A DNA stretch of 64,000 nucleotides from Linnemannia elongata (taxonomy: Eukaryota; Mortierellomycota; Mortierellomycetes; Mortierellales; Mortierellaceae): NCBI GenBank assembly GCA_036320915.1, contig JAXBDG010000003.1:2604001-2668000 (forward strand), given 5' to 3'. How positions within the stretch are numbered: the first letter of the stretch is position 1; each line of letters starts with the position of its first letter. Under the pieces are notes generated by a model. It was not told the origin of the DNA and did no database searches. It saw nothing but the letters and a program-made list of their open reading frames with translations. Both the position numbers and the translations under genes were made by a program. Of the stretch, positions 35,701-45,374 are shown one piece after another.

Positions 35701-36796
35701 TACCGGCGCCCTTGAGAACACTATTCACGGCCATACTGGGGATGTGAGAGCAGTTGCGTTCTCGCCATGTGGCCGATGGATTGCTTCGAGCGGTGATGAC
35801 CGGACGGTGCGACTTTGGGATGCTCGATCACGCACCTCTATTCGGGTCCTCTCCGAGAGCTACGTCTATATCGTTCGATCTTTATCGTTTTCGTCCAGCG
35901 GTACAGAGATTGCATTTGGAGGCAAATATGGAACGGTTCAAGTCTGGGATGTGACGACCGGGAATTGCAAGATGGAAATCTGGGGAAACATCTCTCGGAA
36001 CTGCTTTGTGAGGTATGTACCGAGGAGTTTTCGCGTCATTTCCTGTCACAATGAAACGGGTGCTCAATTGTGGGATGAAAAGGTACGACGTCCCCGAGTC
36101 ATTTTGCAGCACAATCGTATTGTCATCCAGCACTTTGCATTCTCGAGTTGTGGTCGATGGATAGCAAGTGTTCATGACGACACGGTTCACCTGTGGAGAA
36201 GCCCTCAGGAGGAGAGACCACAGGACTGGCAGTATGTGCTGGCCGTCGAGGGATGCGTAGGGGTGATTGGGGAGGTTGTCTGGAGGCCTAGCAAGTTGGA
36301 ATTTGCCACCGCCGACGAGGGTGGATCCACTCGTGTGTGGAGGGTTGTGGAGAGGCTCGACAAGGTACTAGTCCAGATGATGTGGGGTTCTGGAGGAAGT
36401 GTTCTTGTTGCCTCGGGATCGCTCCTTGACAATGCCATTGGTCTTGACACGATCAACCAGAATCTGCTGGAGCAGCCCGTTGTGAGGCGTGCAGTTGGTG
36501 TTAACAGGTTCGACGGGAACCTGCTGGAGCAGCCCCTTGTAGACGGTCCGTTCATACGTGTACCGAGCATTGAGTCATTCATATTTTCATCGAACGACGA
36601 TGCATTCTTATTTTCAACGAACGACGAAATCGTAAGACGATTCCAAGTCGAAGACGATGTTGAAAATCTTCAATTTCTCCCGTCCGACCATGAGAGCGAG
36701 AGTTCGTTTTCGTCAACCAGTTCTCGTGGTCGCTCTCCATTGCAGGTTCTGATGGAACCTGACAGCGATTATTACTTCTCAGACGACGAGCAATAG
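32747..36796 (+). CDS. NACHT-pentapeptide-WD40 NOD-like receptor, copy 2
   Basis: Intronless, 1349 residues, intact. The N-terminus (MSSPPLQGNQPLQPEG) is shared with copy 3, not with copy 1. Walker A GDSGAGKST is at ~121-129, Walker B LLLICDGYDE at ~188-197, then the NACHT helical region, pentapeptide-like repeats and a WD40 array from ~605 to ~1200. It is 70 residues longer than copy 1, partly through a 42-bp in-frame tandem duplication in the WD40 array (34949-35032, SLAFS.../SLAYS...). Short repeats in the tail also contribute (NLLEQPVV/NLLEQPLV and FIFSSNDD/FLFSTNDE). The tail ends SDYYFSDDEQ. The role is presumed NLR-type sensing. The intact frame suggests it is functional. The segment 33581-34465 is shared with copy 1. 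Confidence 0.9.
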   Translation: MSSPPLQGNQPLQPEGSMSSPCKAQEAADNLELTNDGKRCLSQLDRPAKFGRVTAEADVPASTEYALLRLKTNRLIEYKQPVYISPMAKPNLKAPDNSVLPLMDMIEGFLADDSQVMLVLGDSGAGKSTFNRHLENKRWMNYEAGGCIPLFINLPALKQPNEDLIAKQLRTVGFLEEQIWYLRLHRQLLLICDGYDESQLTSNIHTTNFLNRPGHWDVKLLVTCRTQYLGPDYRDRFAPKATGQYHRTANDLFREAVIAPFSKEQIEMYVEQFVPLIPRTWVKKDYMKMLAAIPNLMDLVRNPFLLTLALEALPNVVQGRSNLSRLKITRVGLYDTFVHNWLEANKRRLQDQTLKDKRQAFEDLLVDGFVQSGIDFQKDLAEAIFQEQDGRPIVEYSNRREKSSWKARFFGSEPERYLLRDASLLSRTGNQYRFIHRSVLEYFLSRAVWDTAMDGNECAPHVYSEATGVSLPITDHPLSKKSLLPEPSVIQFLAERVQVQPIFKQYLLAFIELSKSDPQASIAAANAITILVRAGIHFNGADLRKIRIPGADLTAGQFDSAQLQDSDLTGVNFTKAWIRQADFTRARMEETRFGELRSLQEERAILSCAFSPDGKSFAVGLKIGGITIYDTTTWTKIRLLRSHESDVQSLAYSNISTTGLPLLSSGPYGTVRLWDGRTDATDIVLKGHSHQVSAIVFSPSGKQFASASREGLVNLWDAQTGTVTIVTKDPSKSVTSLAFSHERPNIVSTSLAYSPDGSNIVSSSEDGKIRVFDTLTGQLVLSSGTSDFGYCCLGYSPDGHSIVSGNAAGKLQLWEATTIMPRIKWTGHSRATTSVQFSPNGQWIVSGSDDKLVKLWDGCAGTLISVFAGHSNGVTSVIFSPDGSLIASAGLDRTVRLWEVNSAGFGLDIDGAFDPKTSAAYSPDGRFLISGSRTGVMQQYGADNGEVGLVVRREGFQFNSVVYSSDGHQICVGGSGGDVTLWSAHTGALENTIHGHTGDVRAVAFSPCGRWIASSGDDRTVRLWDARSRTSIRVLSESYVYIVRSLSFSSSGTEIAFGGKYGTVQVWDVTTGNCKMEIWGNISRNCFVRYVPRSFRVISCHNETGAQLWDEKVRRPRVILQHNRIVIQHFAFSSCGRWIASVHDDTVHLWRSPQEERPQDWQYVLAVEGCVGVIGEVVWRPSKLEFATADEGGSTRVWRVVERLDKVLVQMMWGSGGSVLVASGSLLDNAIGLDTINQNLLEQPVVRRAVGVNRFDGNLLEQPLVDGPFIRVPSIESFIFSSNDDAFLFSTNDEIVRRFQVEDDVENLQFLPSDHESESSFSSTSSRGRSPLQVLMEPDSDYYFSDDEQ
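33581..34465 (+). repeat. gene-conversion-like identical tract (copy 2)
   Basis: Partner of 27564-28448. The first differences outside are A/G at 27563/33580 and C/A at 28449/34466. Confidence 0.8.
34949..35032 (+). repeat. 42-bp tandem duplication inside the WD40 array
   Basis: Two 42-bp units encoding TSLAFSHERPNIVS and TSLAYSPDGSNIVS. Copies 1 and 3 have one unit at this place. Confidence 0.8.
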
Positions 36797-36952
36797 AATA
36801 AATAGGATGGGCATTCATTTTTTAGCCTGTAAGGTGTACTAATCTTTCTACACTCACTAGTGCGACAATGACAATTCTTGGAAACTGAGGCAAACCTTAA
36901 TAGGTGGTTTCAAGGCTAATGGTTTATTAGTCTTCCAACTTTTTTATGATGC

Positions 36953-38221
36953 CTATTTAGGCACACCAAACACCAGCAGATCCAGCTGTGTCAAGCTTGG
37001 CATCAATGGGTATCCCAGACCCTAATTATTTCAATGCAAGAAAAAATACAACAACGATTATATGTCAGCGGCTACAAGTAACACAGCTAGTATAATTGAA
37101 TAATTGGCCTTACACTTTTACTCACCATGCACTCCTCGAGGATTTCGTACACAATGCCCGTGTTCAATCGAACTAGCTCCATTGACAACGTCGTATTGGA
37201 TCCAGATCCCGCCTTACTCTTGGTGGTAGCAGCTGCGGTCGGCCCTGATCTCCCTCCTGATCCTGCTGTTCCCAAAGTTCCCTGTTGGCTGGGAACCAAA
37301 TACCGCTCTAACGCCGTGATCAGCTGTCCAATAAACTCAATCGTCCCATGATACGAAGTATGTAGCCCCGCAGCTGTCGAAAACGCCAATTCTGGAACCG
37401 GCCTCTGCCTCGGAATCTCCTGCGAGTCCAATAACGAGCTACCGCCCGGGCTACCAGGAACACTGCCACCGCGAGACAATGATGGTTGCCGTTGTCCAGG
37501 GAGCGAAAAGGGTATTCGGGTAACAGTCGCTGAGGCGATAGAGGGGGTTGGTGGTAAGGGACAACAGGCGACGAGGACGAGGTCGTGGATTGTTTGGTAG
37601 ATGAAGCAGCAGTCAGTTGAGAAGAGGGGTATTGCGACTGGTTGGAGGTCTCCTATGATAGCATTTGTTCCTGACGAGGGTTTTAGTGATGGTGATGACG
37701 ATGGTGAGTGTCCGAGGTGTGGAGAATCGGCGCGGATACCAGCCATTCCAGATCCCGACCGTCCTCCTCCTCCATTTCCGCCAGTTCCAGTTGTACCTCG
37801 ACCCTTTGTCCCTCCTGTGGACGAGTGCGGGCTTGAAGAAGGTGGTGGTGGCGACCTTGTTGCACTCGGCGAGCGTAAACCCTGTTGGTCGCGTGGGTGC
37901 TGAGCGGTTGAGGTCGTCCAGCGGAGTTCATTCTGAAAGAGGTCCAGGAACTTTGCCCACACTGCCTGGATATCTGTCACTCCTCCTCCATTCTCCTGTG
38001 AGGCTCCAATAGGCAAGACTAATTATCCAGAGACCAAAAAGTAATGTATCATGTTAGGGTGGTGAAGTATAGATTGCCTTGAGTGACAATGTGGGCCCAG
38101 GGCTGCTATTGCTGTTGCTGACTTGTGTTGCAGCGTGTGTGCTTACATGAGCCTTACATGACTTTGAGATGAACAGGTCCTGGGTGCGGATGGATCCGAT
38201 GCAAAAGTGTTGTAGACGCAT
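36953..38221 (-). CDS. adaptor-complex mu-subunit longin-like protein, short form
   Basis: Three exons on the minus strand: 38221-38158 (MRLQHFCIGSIRTQDLFISK), 38018-37126 and 37021-36953. Splice phases match and the product is 341 residues. The order of elements is that of the N-terminal longin domain of clathrin-adaptor medium subunits. A first strand is followed by a helix (VWAKFLDLFQNELRW). The core strands read CCFIYQTIHDLVLVACCPL, and the last helices read TIEFIGQLITALERYL and VRLNTGIVYEILEECMGLGYPL. A ~90-residue Ser/Gly/Pro insert splits it. The C-terminal mu-homology (cargo-binding) domain is absent: the frame stops at GVPK, just where the receptor gene's 3' flank begins. So it is either a longin-only protein or a gene truncated by the arrival of the receptor. 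Which AP complex it belongs to is unclear. Confidence 0.65.
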
Positions 38222-38597
38222 GCTTGTTTTCTTCTTTGCTCGCCAACAGTATCCTGCAGCCTTGGTCCCAGTAGTCTTTAAGGTCTTGGGGGTCGCCTCT
38301 CTGTTGAGAAGGAGTTGTCTGTGTGAAAGAAGTGTTCTTTTTCCTTGACGCACCTGCGCGCCCTTTTCTTCTGGGTGCGAAAAAGCAGTCAAAAAAAACG
38401 TGTCCTCCGAAGTGTGAGAACGAGACGAGAGCACAAAAAACTCTACTCACTCGCCCATCTGCCGCCTTTCATCTTTTCTTTCTTCTCGTCTGACAGCCCT
38501 CATCATCCCTACGCCAGCAAGGACACAAGCAAGGAACTATCGACAAGCAAGAACAAGGACAACAGAAACATACATACCCCTACCATCACAATCATAG

Positions 38598-39810
38598 ATG
38601 CCTGTAAGACCATCATCGCCTTGTTTTCTTGCAGGAGCTAGGAAGCCACCACGTACGCCAATAACGGGCGAGGTCCACACACACACAAAAGAAAGAGGAC
38701 AGATAGGATCATAGGGCTGGTGCCAAGAAACTATTGCGCAGAAAGATACCCATTGCCGGCAAGGATCGCAGAAATGCAAGGATGTACATATGCACCATTG
38801 GACCGCCGTTGTTTCAAATAACACACCTACGACGACGGCGTCAATTGACAACAGCCGCGGACATTTCTTTCAACAGAAAGAAAGCTTGGAAGGAAAAGGA
38901 ACTAGTTTCTTTGCAGGATGTTCGTCATATGCAAGACGCTTCCCGCCACCCGCAGACATGAGCTAACCCATTTCTGACCTCTTTTCCAACATTTGTTATC
39001 TACGCCCTCTCAAAAAGATCAATTACGTGCTATTAGTCAGCAGACAGGGCAAGACCCGACTGGCGAAATGGTTCACGACCCTGAGTCCCAAGGAAAAATC
39101 AAAGATCGTCAAGGATGTCACGCAACTCGTCCTTGCACGGCGGACAAAAATGTGCAACTTTCTCGAGTACAAAGGTAACTTTTTGACATTGGTGCGGCTT
39201 GGATGCGACTTCCTTTTATTTTCGAAGCCTTTTGCTGACTATGGTTTTACTTGTCCAATTGACCTGTTTTACGCTGCTATTGCTGCCGGTTTATAGACAC
39301 CAAGGTCATCTATCGAAGGTACACCTCAGGAAACGAGGAATTCGGCAGGAACATAATTGAGACAGGAGATATCCTGTCACCTTTGACGCCAACGCTAACT
39401 TTGAACCTTTGGCTTCGTTCTTTGTAGATACGCGAGTTTGTACTTTATCACAGGAGTGAGCCCAGAGGACAATGAACTGCTCACACTGGAGATCATTCAC
39501 CGCTACGTCGAAGTCCTGGACCGGTATTTCGGAAACGTAAGAGACAACTCTGTTGGTATATGCTGTCGTCGCGGGAGAACACCACAATACAAGACCTCAC
39601 CGACTCATAAATTCGTCTCTTTATACCACTATGACCTACTAGGTGTCGGAATTGGATCTGATTTTCAATTTTGAACGGGCGTATTACATACTGGACGAAC
39701 TGCTTCTTGCCGGCGAGATGCAAGAGTCGAGCAAGACTGCCCCTCTCAAGGCCATTCAAGACCACGATGCCATAGAAATGGAAGAGGCCAACGAGGAAAA
39801 GAACAAATAA
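38598..39810 (+). CDS. APS1: AP-1 clathrin adaptor sigma subunit
   Basis: Five exons: 38598-38603, 39018-39174, 39297-39318, 39428-39536, 39643-39810. The product is 153 residues. The body is unmistakable: [66 protein letters not shown], and [20 protein letters not shown]. It is the small subunit of the AP-1 complex that sorts cargo between trans-Golgi and endosomes. The start is a 6-bp exon (ATGCCT) followed by GTAAGA, which fits the phase and gives MPINYVLL. This needs a 414-bp intron and is the least certain part. Exon 3 is only 22 bp. The gene is head-to-head with the mu-like gene, 376 bp apart. Confidence 0.9.
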
Positions 39811-40574
39811 CAAAAATAAAAAACATGCAGGAAAAAACCAATGTTATAACAGTGAAAACACGGGTTATGAACAAACATGGAAGACGCATGAACGGATCTG
39901 TGGAGATTCCTCTTTTCTTGGTAATGTCGTATTAGGCGGTACAGAGGGACAATCGGTAGACAGTAGGGCGTAGCTAAAAAGTCGATAAGGATGCCAACGC
40001 GTTTCTTCTTTCGCTTTAGCGGGTATATTCATATGACTTCCGTTGTGTACTCACATCAGGTTGAAACCTCTGCGTCGTCGTCGTCATCGTCATCGGGCTC
40101 TATTGAGTCTTGTTTTGATGCCAGATCGCAATTGGCACTACTGCCATGTTTTTGCGATTATATCTCCACTCTATTCCTAGAAAGCGGCGTGTCTTTTTTA
40201 TTCTATGTAGATTTTCTTAGGAGGGATACAAATTGGTCTGTCTACAGAGCATTAGAATGTCACCCTTCTTTTTCCTGATTCTACAGCTCACAAGCTTGGC
40301 ACTGCAAGGGAACTTGTCTGGTAATATTCTCTATTTCTTGTGGCTGAAGCCAAGCCATAGGGGCGGCGCGGCAGCCAGGCAGCGGAAAGATGGCCAGGGC
40401 AACAGGACGTGGAGAAGAATGACTGGAAATTTCAGAAAAGCAATCATGCTTGACGAAAAGGTATAAAAAGAGTGCTTTCCCCCCTTTGAAGACGACAACA
40501 TCTAACGATTCCATCTTTATCCACAAACAACAGAAAATAACCAAGCTACCATACAACCAAGCAACTAAGACGAT
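39811..40574. other. spacer before the alpha/beta hydrolase
   Basis: APS1 3' flank and hydrolase promoter. The open frame at 39991-40278 is not supported by anything I recognise. Confidence 0.5.
40462..40468 (+). promoter_or_regulatory. TATA box of the alpha/beta hydrolase gene
   Basis: TATAAAA 107 bp before the ATG at 40575, followed by a pyrimidine stretch and an adenine-rich leader. Confidence 0.5.
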
Positions 40575-42083
40575 ATGCAGATCAAGTTTCTACTGCCCCC
40601 TGTCCTCCTCAGTTTGACCGCCGCGACACTTTGTTCAGCGGTCGCGGTCGACCACGACCCTCTTGCGGTAACACGACGACTCAAACCCATTGTGGGCAAT
40701 GTGACGACCCCCGATGGAACCGTCCTTTCCTACCGACTCTTTAATCATACTCAGCCTGCCTATGCCAATGCCACCCCTGTCATCTTTGTAAGTTCGCGCC
40801 ATGGTGTCTCTGTTAGCTTTGTGATTGGTGGTGTGAACTGCAAGGACACTATTTCTTAACCCTGGCATTCTTTACATGTGGTGTTGCGTGTTGTTGTTGC
40901 TGCTTATTTCATTTTAGGTTGGCGGAACGTAAGTGTGTCTCAGAGTCCCATAGTCATGGCGCTTGTGTCTCTGTCTGAGAGCAAACATAGATAAATCAGG
41001 TTCTCTGCACGCCCGCCTCATGTTACTCACACGTTCTCCCTTTTTCACAAATAGTGGACAAGTGCAAACTGACTGGGACACCGTCATCCCGCACTTTACC
41101 AAGAAGCACCCAGGTATGCGCCTTCTACCCACATGCCCTTTATCTCCCTCCTAACTGGTCCAACCACCACTCCGCTCGCGTTGTCAAACAAACCACTCAC
41201 TCACGCTATTCCCCTCCCACCCTCTTATCCCCTTTATCACCCATGTAGTCCTGGCGTTCGATAACAGAGGAATTGGCTTGTCAACTGTCACGAACGACAC
41301 TCTTGTCACCCGGCAGAACATGGGCAACGATATCCATGAGCTCACCAAGCACTTTGGATGGACCCACATCAACCTCGTCGGTATCTCTATGGGTGCCATT
41401 GTTTCCAACACCTTGTATGTTCATTTTCGCTTACCTTTCCACTTCAATTGCGCCGTTTTTTTTTTTACATGAACACGTATAAGCACGGCCGATTCACGTC
41501 CCAGTATTTAACTTCTTTTTTACGCATCTTTCCTTTTCTCTATTAACCAATTAGTATGGCAAGCAATTTCACTGATGTCCAAGTAGACCACCTAGTCTTG
41601 ATCGCAGGAGCCTACAAAGACTCTTCAACCGGTCCTCTAGTCCAAGAAATCGGTCGCTGGCTCAACAGCTTCTCTACCATCCCACCTCCTTCTGGGGAAT
41701 GGAAAGCCTTCATCCACAAACTCATGCTCGCCTGCCTCACACCCGACTTTATCAACACTCACCCGTCCGAGATCCGTCAATTCCTGCGACAAGTGGATCA
41801 GGCAAAGGGAAGAACGTATGAAAAGTTTATGGTTCAGGCGGGGGCGATGGGGGTGTATGATTTGTCAGAGGCATTGAAGGGGTATGAGGGCAGGGGGGTG
41901 AAGACGATGGTGATGCATGGGAAGTTGGATGCGGGAATGCCAGTGGAGGTTGGGAGAGCTATGAGTGAATTGATTGGTGGAGGGGTTAGGTATATGGAGT
42001 ACCCCGATGGGGGGCATGTGTTGTATGAGACCAATCCTGAGAGTGTTGATGCTATCGCTGACTTTCTCGATGGCGAGGAGTAA
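40575..42083 (+). CDS. secreted or lumenal alpha/beta hydrolase
   Basis: Five exons: 40575-40787, 40918-40928 (11 bp), 41055-41113, 41249-41414, 41555-42083. The product is 325 residues. A signal peptide is clear (MQIKFLLPPVLLSLTAATLCSA). The alpha/beta-hydrolase core shows the oxyanion-side VGGT, the FDNRGIGLS strand-turn, the nucleophile elbow GISMG (Ser ~141), the acid in MVMHGKLDAG (Asp ~275) and the catalytic His in YPDGGHVLY (~304). It probably cleaves an ester or amide bond. The substrate is not predictable from sequence. The micro-exon of 11 bp is required to keep the frame and to encode the conserved glycine pair. Confidence 0.9.
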
Positions 42084-42549
42084 GCGAGAGAAAGAGAGAG
42101 AGAGAGAGGAGATAGTGGACCAATGTAAACTGTGGAAAAGCAGACGTGCTGAAATTACATAACGACAAGGCGCGTTCCACAAGCCAATTTGTGTCCAGAA
42201 AGCAATATTGTAAAACACACATCAAGCAAAAAAAAAAATATGGTGCGATCGGATTGAAGTGAACAAAGCGGAAAGTATATTTTTTTGTGCGGGTACATAA
42301 TGTATAGTACAGTACAAGGAGATGGAGCTAGTGTATGGGATTAGCAAATGGTGCTGAGAAGTGTGTGGGTGTGTCGTAACGATTGGATTCGTTGAGGAGT
42401 TTTTTGATCCGACATTTAGCGTTCTTTTTTTTTTGAGTGTGTGCATGCAGGAGTAAATGCATGCGGAATGGAAGAGTATGCAAGGAACAAGGAAGGGAGG
42501 AAGGTAGATAGGCAGAGGTGGGAGCAAGAAAAAAAAAGTTCCTGTTCGT
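42084..42549. other. short convergent intergenic region
   Basis: 3' flanks of the hydrolase and the polyphosphatase, with a GA run at 42088-42110. No gene. Confidence 0.7.
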
Positions 42550-43719
42550 TCAATCCTCGTTAGGATCGAGTCCAAGGTCAGGGCAATTGACAGAGTACAC
42601 CTGCCCAGTCTCGACTACATACGCCGACAGCTTGCGTCCATAGACACAACCGCTATCCAACCCAATCGACCACTTCTTGACATTCAAGGACCGACCAGCA
42701 TCATGACCATAGACCATCAAGAAGTCGGGCTCTCCTTGCTTGACCCGCTTGGAATGGAAGTCGTTAAACAGTTGCGCCCATCCCTCACCCTTCTTCTTCT
42801 TGCGCGAGGGGGTCCCGTCCTTGAGGATGTTGCGGACATTGACCAACACCCAAGGCAGCTGCTTGCTCATGTTGTCGCTCGGATCGATACCCGCATGGAC
42901 GACATGGATAGGGATCTTCTTGACAGAGAGCTCCTTGGGGACAGTCAGGATGAGAGGGCAGGAGAGGAGGTACTGGTACTGCTCCGTGGACATCTTCTTG
43001 GCAATCTTGTGATGATCAGAGTTCTCTTCCAGATCAGAAGGGATGTCCTTCTTCTTGCTGTCAAGGAACCCCTTCCACCTGAGGACTTTATCATCATGGT
43101 TACCTCGCACACATCGAGCCTGGATCTCTCTAGCCTTGTCGATTACCTCCAAGGACTGGGGGCCCTTGGCAACCAGATCGCCTGCAAGGATGACTTCGTC
43201 CTGTTTGGCATCGAAATCGACCTGCTTCAGGAATCCATTCAAACCGGCCAGAGATCCATGGACATCTCCGATAATCATGGTTCGACGGGCCTTCTGGCCG
43301 GGTTGGAGACTACCGGGTGCGGGGGCATAGGGCTTCTCGTAGGTGTAGTGGGCATAGGGATCCGAAGGGAGGGATTTAGGAGGGGTGTCGGGTTGTTTGG
43401 CGGCCTTGCTGATCACCACCACTGCAGCCTCAGGTTCATCCTCTTCCTCTTCCTCTTCTTCGTCTTCGGGTTGTTGTTGGTCGTTGTCGTCGCCAATCTC
43501 GGCTGCCTTGAAACCTGCCGCTGGTGGTCCGTTGGCAAAGAATCCAGGCAGAGGGGGATCAAGCGATGCAGAGGCGGAGGCTGAAACAGCAAGGTCGGCG
43601 CTACGTTTGGAGAAGCGGTGGGAGGGAGCACTGTCGATACCAGGGATGGCAAGAGTCGAGAATGTGACTAGAAGGACGAGACCCAGTTTCCGGGCGTGAT
43701 CGAAGGATATGATCAGCAT
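42550..43719 (-). CDS. PPN2: calcineurin-like metallophosphatase, PPN2-type endopolyphosphatase
   Basis: Intronless, 389 residues. A hydrophobic N-terminal signal/anchor (about 11-30) puts the enzyme in or through the endomembrane system. An acidic linker (Glu run at ~86-96) follows. The metallophosphoesterase motifs are in order: GDVHG (151-155), GDLVAKGPQS (180-189), GNHDD (206-210), VVHAG (273-277) and YGHDAGRSL (337-345). The VAKGP in place of the PPP-phosphatase VDRG/VDKGP, together with the anchor, matches yeast Ppn2 (YNL217W), a vacuolar polyphosphatase. The role is thus probably cleavage of polyphosphate chains in the vacuole. Other shewanella-like phosphatase family members are the alternative. 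Confidence 0.8.
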   Translation of the reverse strand: MLIISFDHARKLGLVLLVTFSTLAIPGIDSAPSHRFSKRSADLAVSASASASLDPPLPGFFANGPPAAGFKAAEIGDDNDQQQPEDEEEEEEEDEPEAAVVVISKAAKQPDTPPKSLPSDPYAHYTYEKPYAPAPGSLQPGQKARRTMIIGDVHGSLAGLNGFLKQVDFDAKQDEVILAGDLVAKGPQSLEVIDKAREIQARCVRGNHDDKVLRWKGFLDSKKKDIPSDLEENSDHHKIAKKMSTEQYQYLLSCPLILTVPKELSVKKIPIHVVHAGIDPSDNMSKQLPWVLVNVRNILKDGTPSRKKKKGEGWAQLFNDFHSKRVKQGEPDFLMVYGHDAGRSLNVKKWSIGLDSGCVYGRKLSAYVVETGQVYSVNCPDLGLDPNED

Positions 43720-45374
43720 CGTTGGTTATAAAGGTGGACAGGTGTGGTTGCTTTGGTAACAGAGAGTGAGGGGGAGAAGGATGCAAAGAAGACAAGAAAG
43801 AAAGAAAAAAGAAGGAAAGGAAAAGAGGAGAAAGGTACGGGAAGAAGAAGTAGAACGGAAAGAAAGGGAAGTGAAGGAATGACTGCTGTAAGGAAACGTT
43901 ATGATTTGAACAGTAACAACTTATGGATATATTGCGATGCTCTGATAGGATGATGGGATAGAAAGGGAAATACAAGTAGAAGTAGAAGGGGACTATGTAG
44001 GAGTAACGGATCAGGAGGAGATGGTAGGAAGGGATCTGAACACGACCAGCGGGCTCAAACTAGTGGATGAGTGGTAGAAAAGTGAGAGCGAACAAGGGAG
44101 GGAGGGAGGGAGTAACGAATGGAGAGGAGGAGGAGGAGGACGAGGAGGATGAGGATGAGGAAAAGAAGAAAGAAGAGAAGAAGGAGGATTCCGTTCTCGA
44201 AGACAAAAATGATAAATAGGAAACCTTTCTCAAAGAAAAAGGTGGCTAGCCAGTTAGCTTACTAGGTAGAACACAGTTGATTCACATATGGCTGTAATGA
44301 CGAAAAGGGCACACGACCAAGTCGTTGTTTATGGTTGCTTGGATCGCTCGTGCGGTTATACAATAAACAAATGGAACGACGAAACGGCTGGGAATCGCAT
44401 CTTTCTTTCTTTCTTCATACCGTAAATTGAACAAGGACCGTCGGGTTGTTTGAGAATAAATTATTTGCAGCTGAACCGTAATGTCTGGCAAATTGCAATC
44501 AAACAGGAACGCGGCAAGTTCCCTTTCTTGCCTTTTTGTTCCTCGATCGCCATTGTTATCATTATTTTATCCTCGGTTATTCCATAGCCATGGATGAGAT
44601 CGAATCCAAGGACAACTAGAGATATGCAAACAAGACAAAAGGGACATGTAGTTGCTGTTATTGTTGTTGTTGTTGTTGTTGTCGTGTGACCACAGCTATG
44701 ACCAGCGAAGAGCCTGCAATTGTTTACCAGGCAATTGAGAAAGGACAATGATCAGGAAGATGACCGACTTGTTGGGTTACCATACAATGGGAGTATATCC
44801 TGTCAGGAGCCAACTTATGTTAAGTGGCGTATGCACATACCAATGATAGTCTGGACGTGTCTCCTACACCAAGCGATGCGATGCCATATGCAATCCAGAT
44901 CCCCGATTCAGAGCATTATCTGCAACAGCTTTTTTTTCTTTTTCTTTCTTTGCTTCTCTCTCCCTTCACTTCCCTTCGTTGAGTGAGTTCAGGAACGAGA
45001 CCTGATTGGTCTTGTCGCTGCATCATTTTCGTCGCGCTTCCTTCCCTTCTTTCCTTCCTTCCTTCCTTCTCCCTTGTCTCCTTTCCTTCCAATCAATTGA
45101 CCGTCACAACTACACCCTTGCCCAACGAGAGTTCTTTGAAGTTCTGTCGTTTAAGAGCTTCTGCTGACATCATCACACTCTCTCTCTTTAAACCATCTCG
45201 ACCACTCTTCTCACTCTGAAACGACAACAAACCCTGTCTTCTTATTAACCAAAGGACGGCAGCGATACAACGACAACAACCCAGGAGCATCATCAAACAA
45301 GGAGATTCCACCACTCACTCACCCACTAGCACACTCACTCATTCCAACACTCACGACAAGGACAGCCTGACAAC
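43720..45374. other. 1.65-kb divergent promoter region
   Basis: Between the PPN2-like and UBC7 starts. Strongly purine-rich on the plus strand at 43760-43870 and 44095-44180 (GGGA/GAG repeats), a GTT repeat at about 44650-44682, and TTCC repeats at 45050-45068. No gene seen. Confidence 0.6.
44095..44180 (+). repeat. purine-rich GGGA/GAG repeat tract
   Basis: Short tandem GGGA units followed by GAG/GAT units, almost pure purine on the plus strand. Confidence 0.75.

Noticed and set aside
42703..43584. 293-codon plus-strand open frame
   Set aside because: Shadow of the PPN2-like gene, which has all metallophosphatase motifs on the minus strand.
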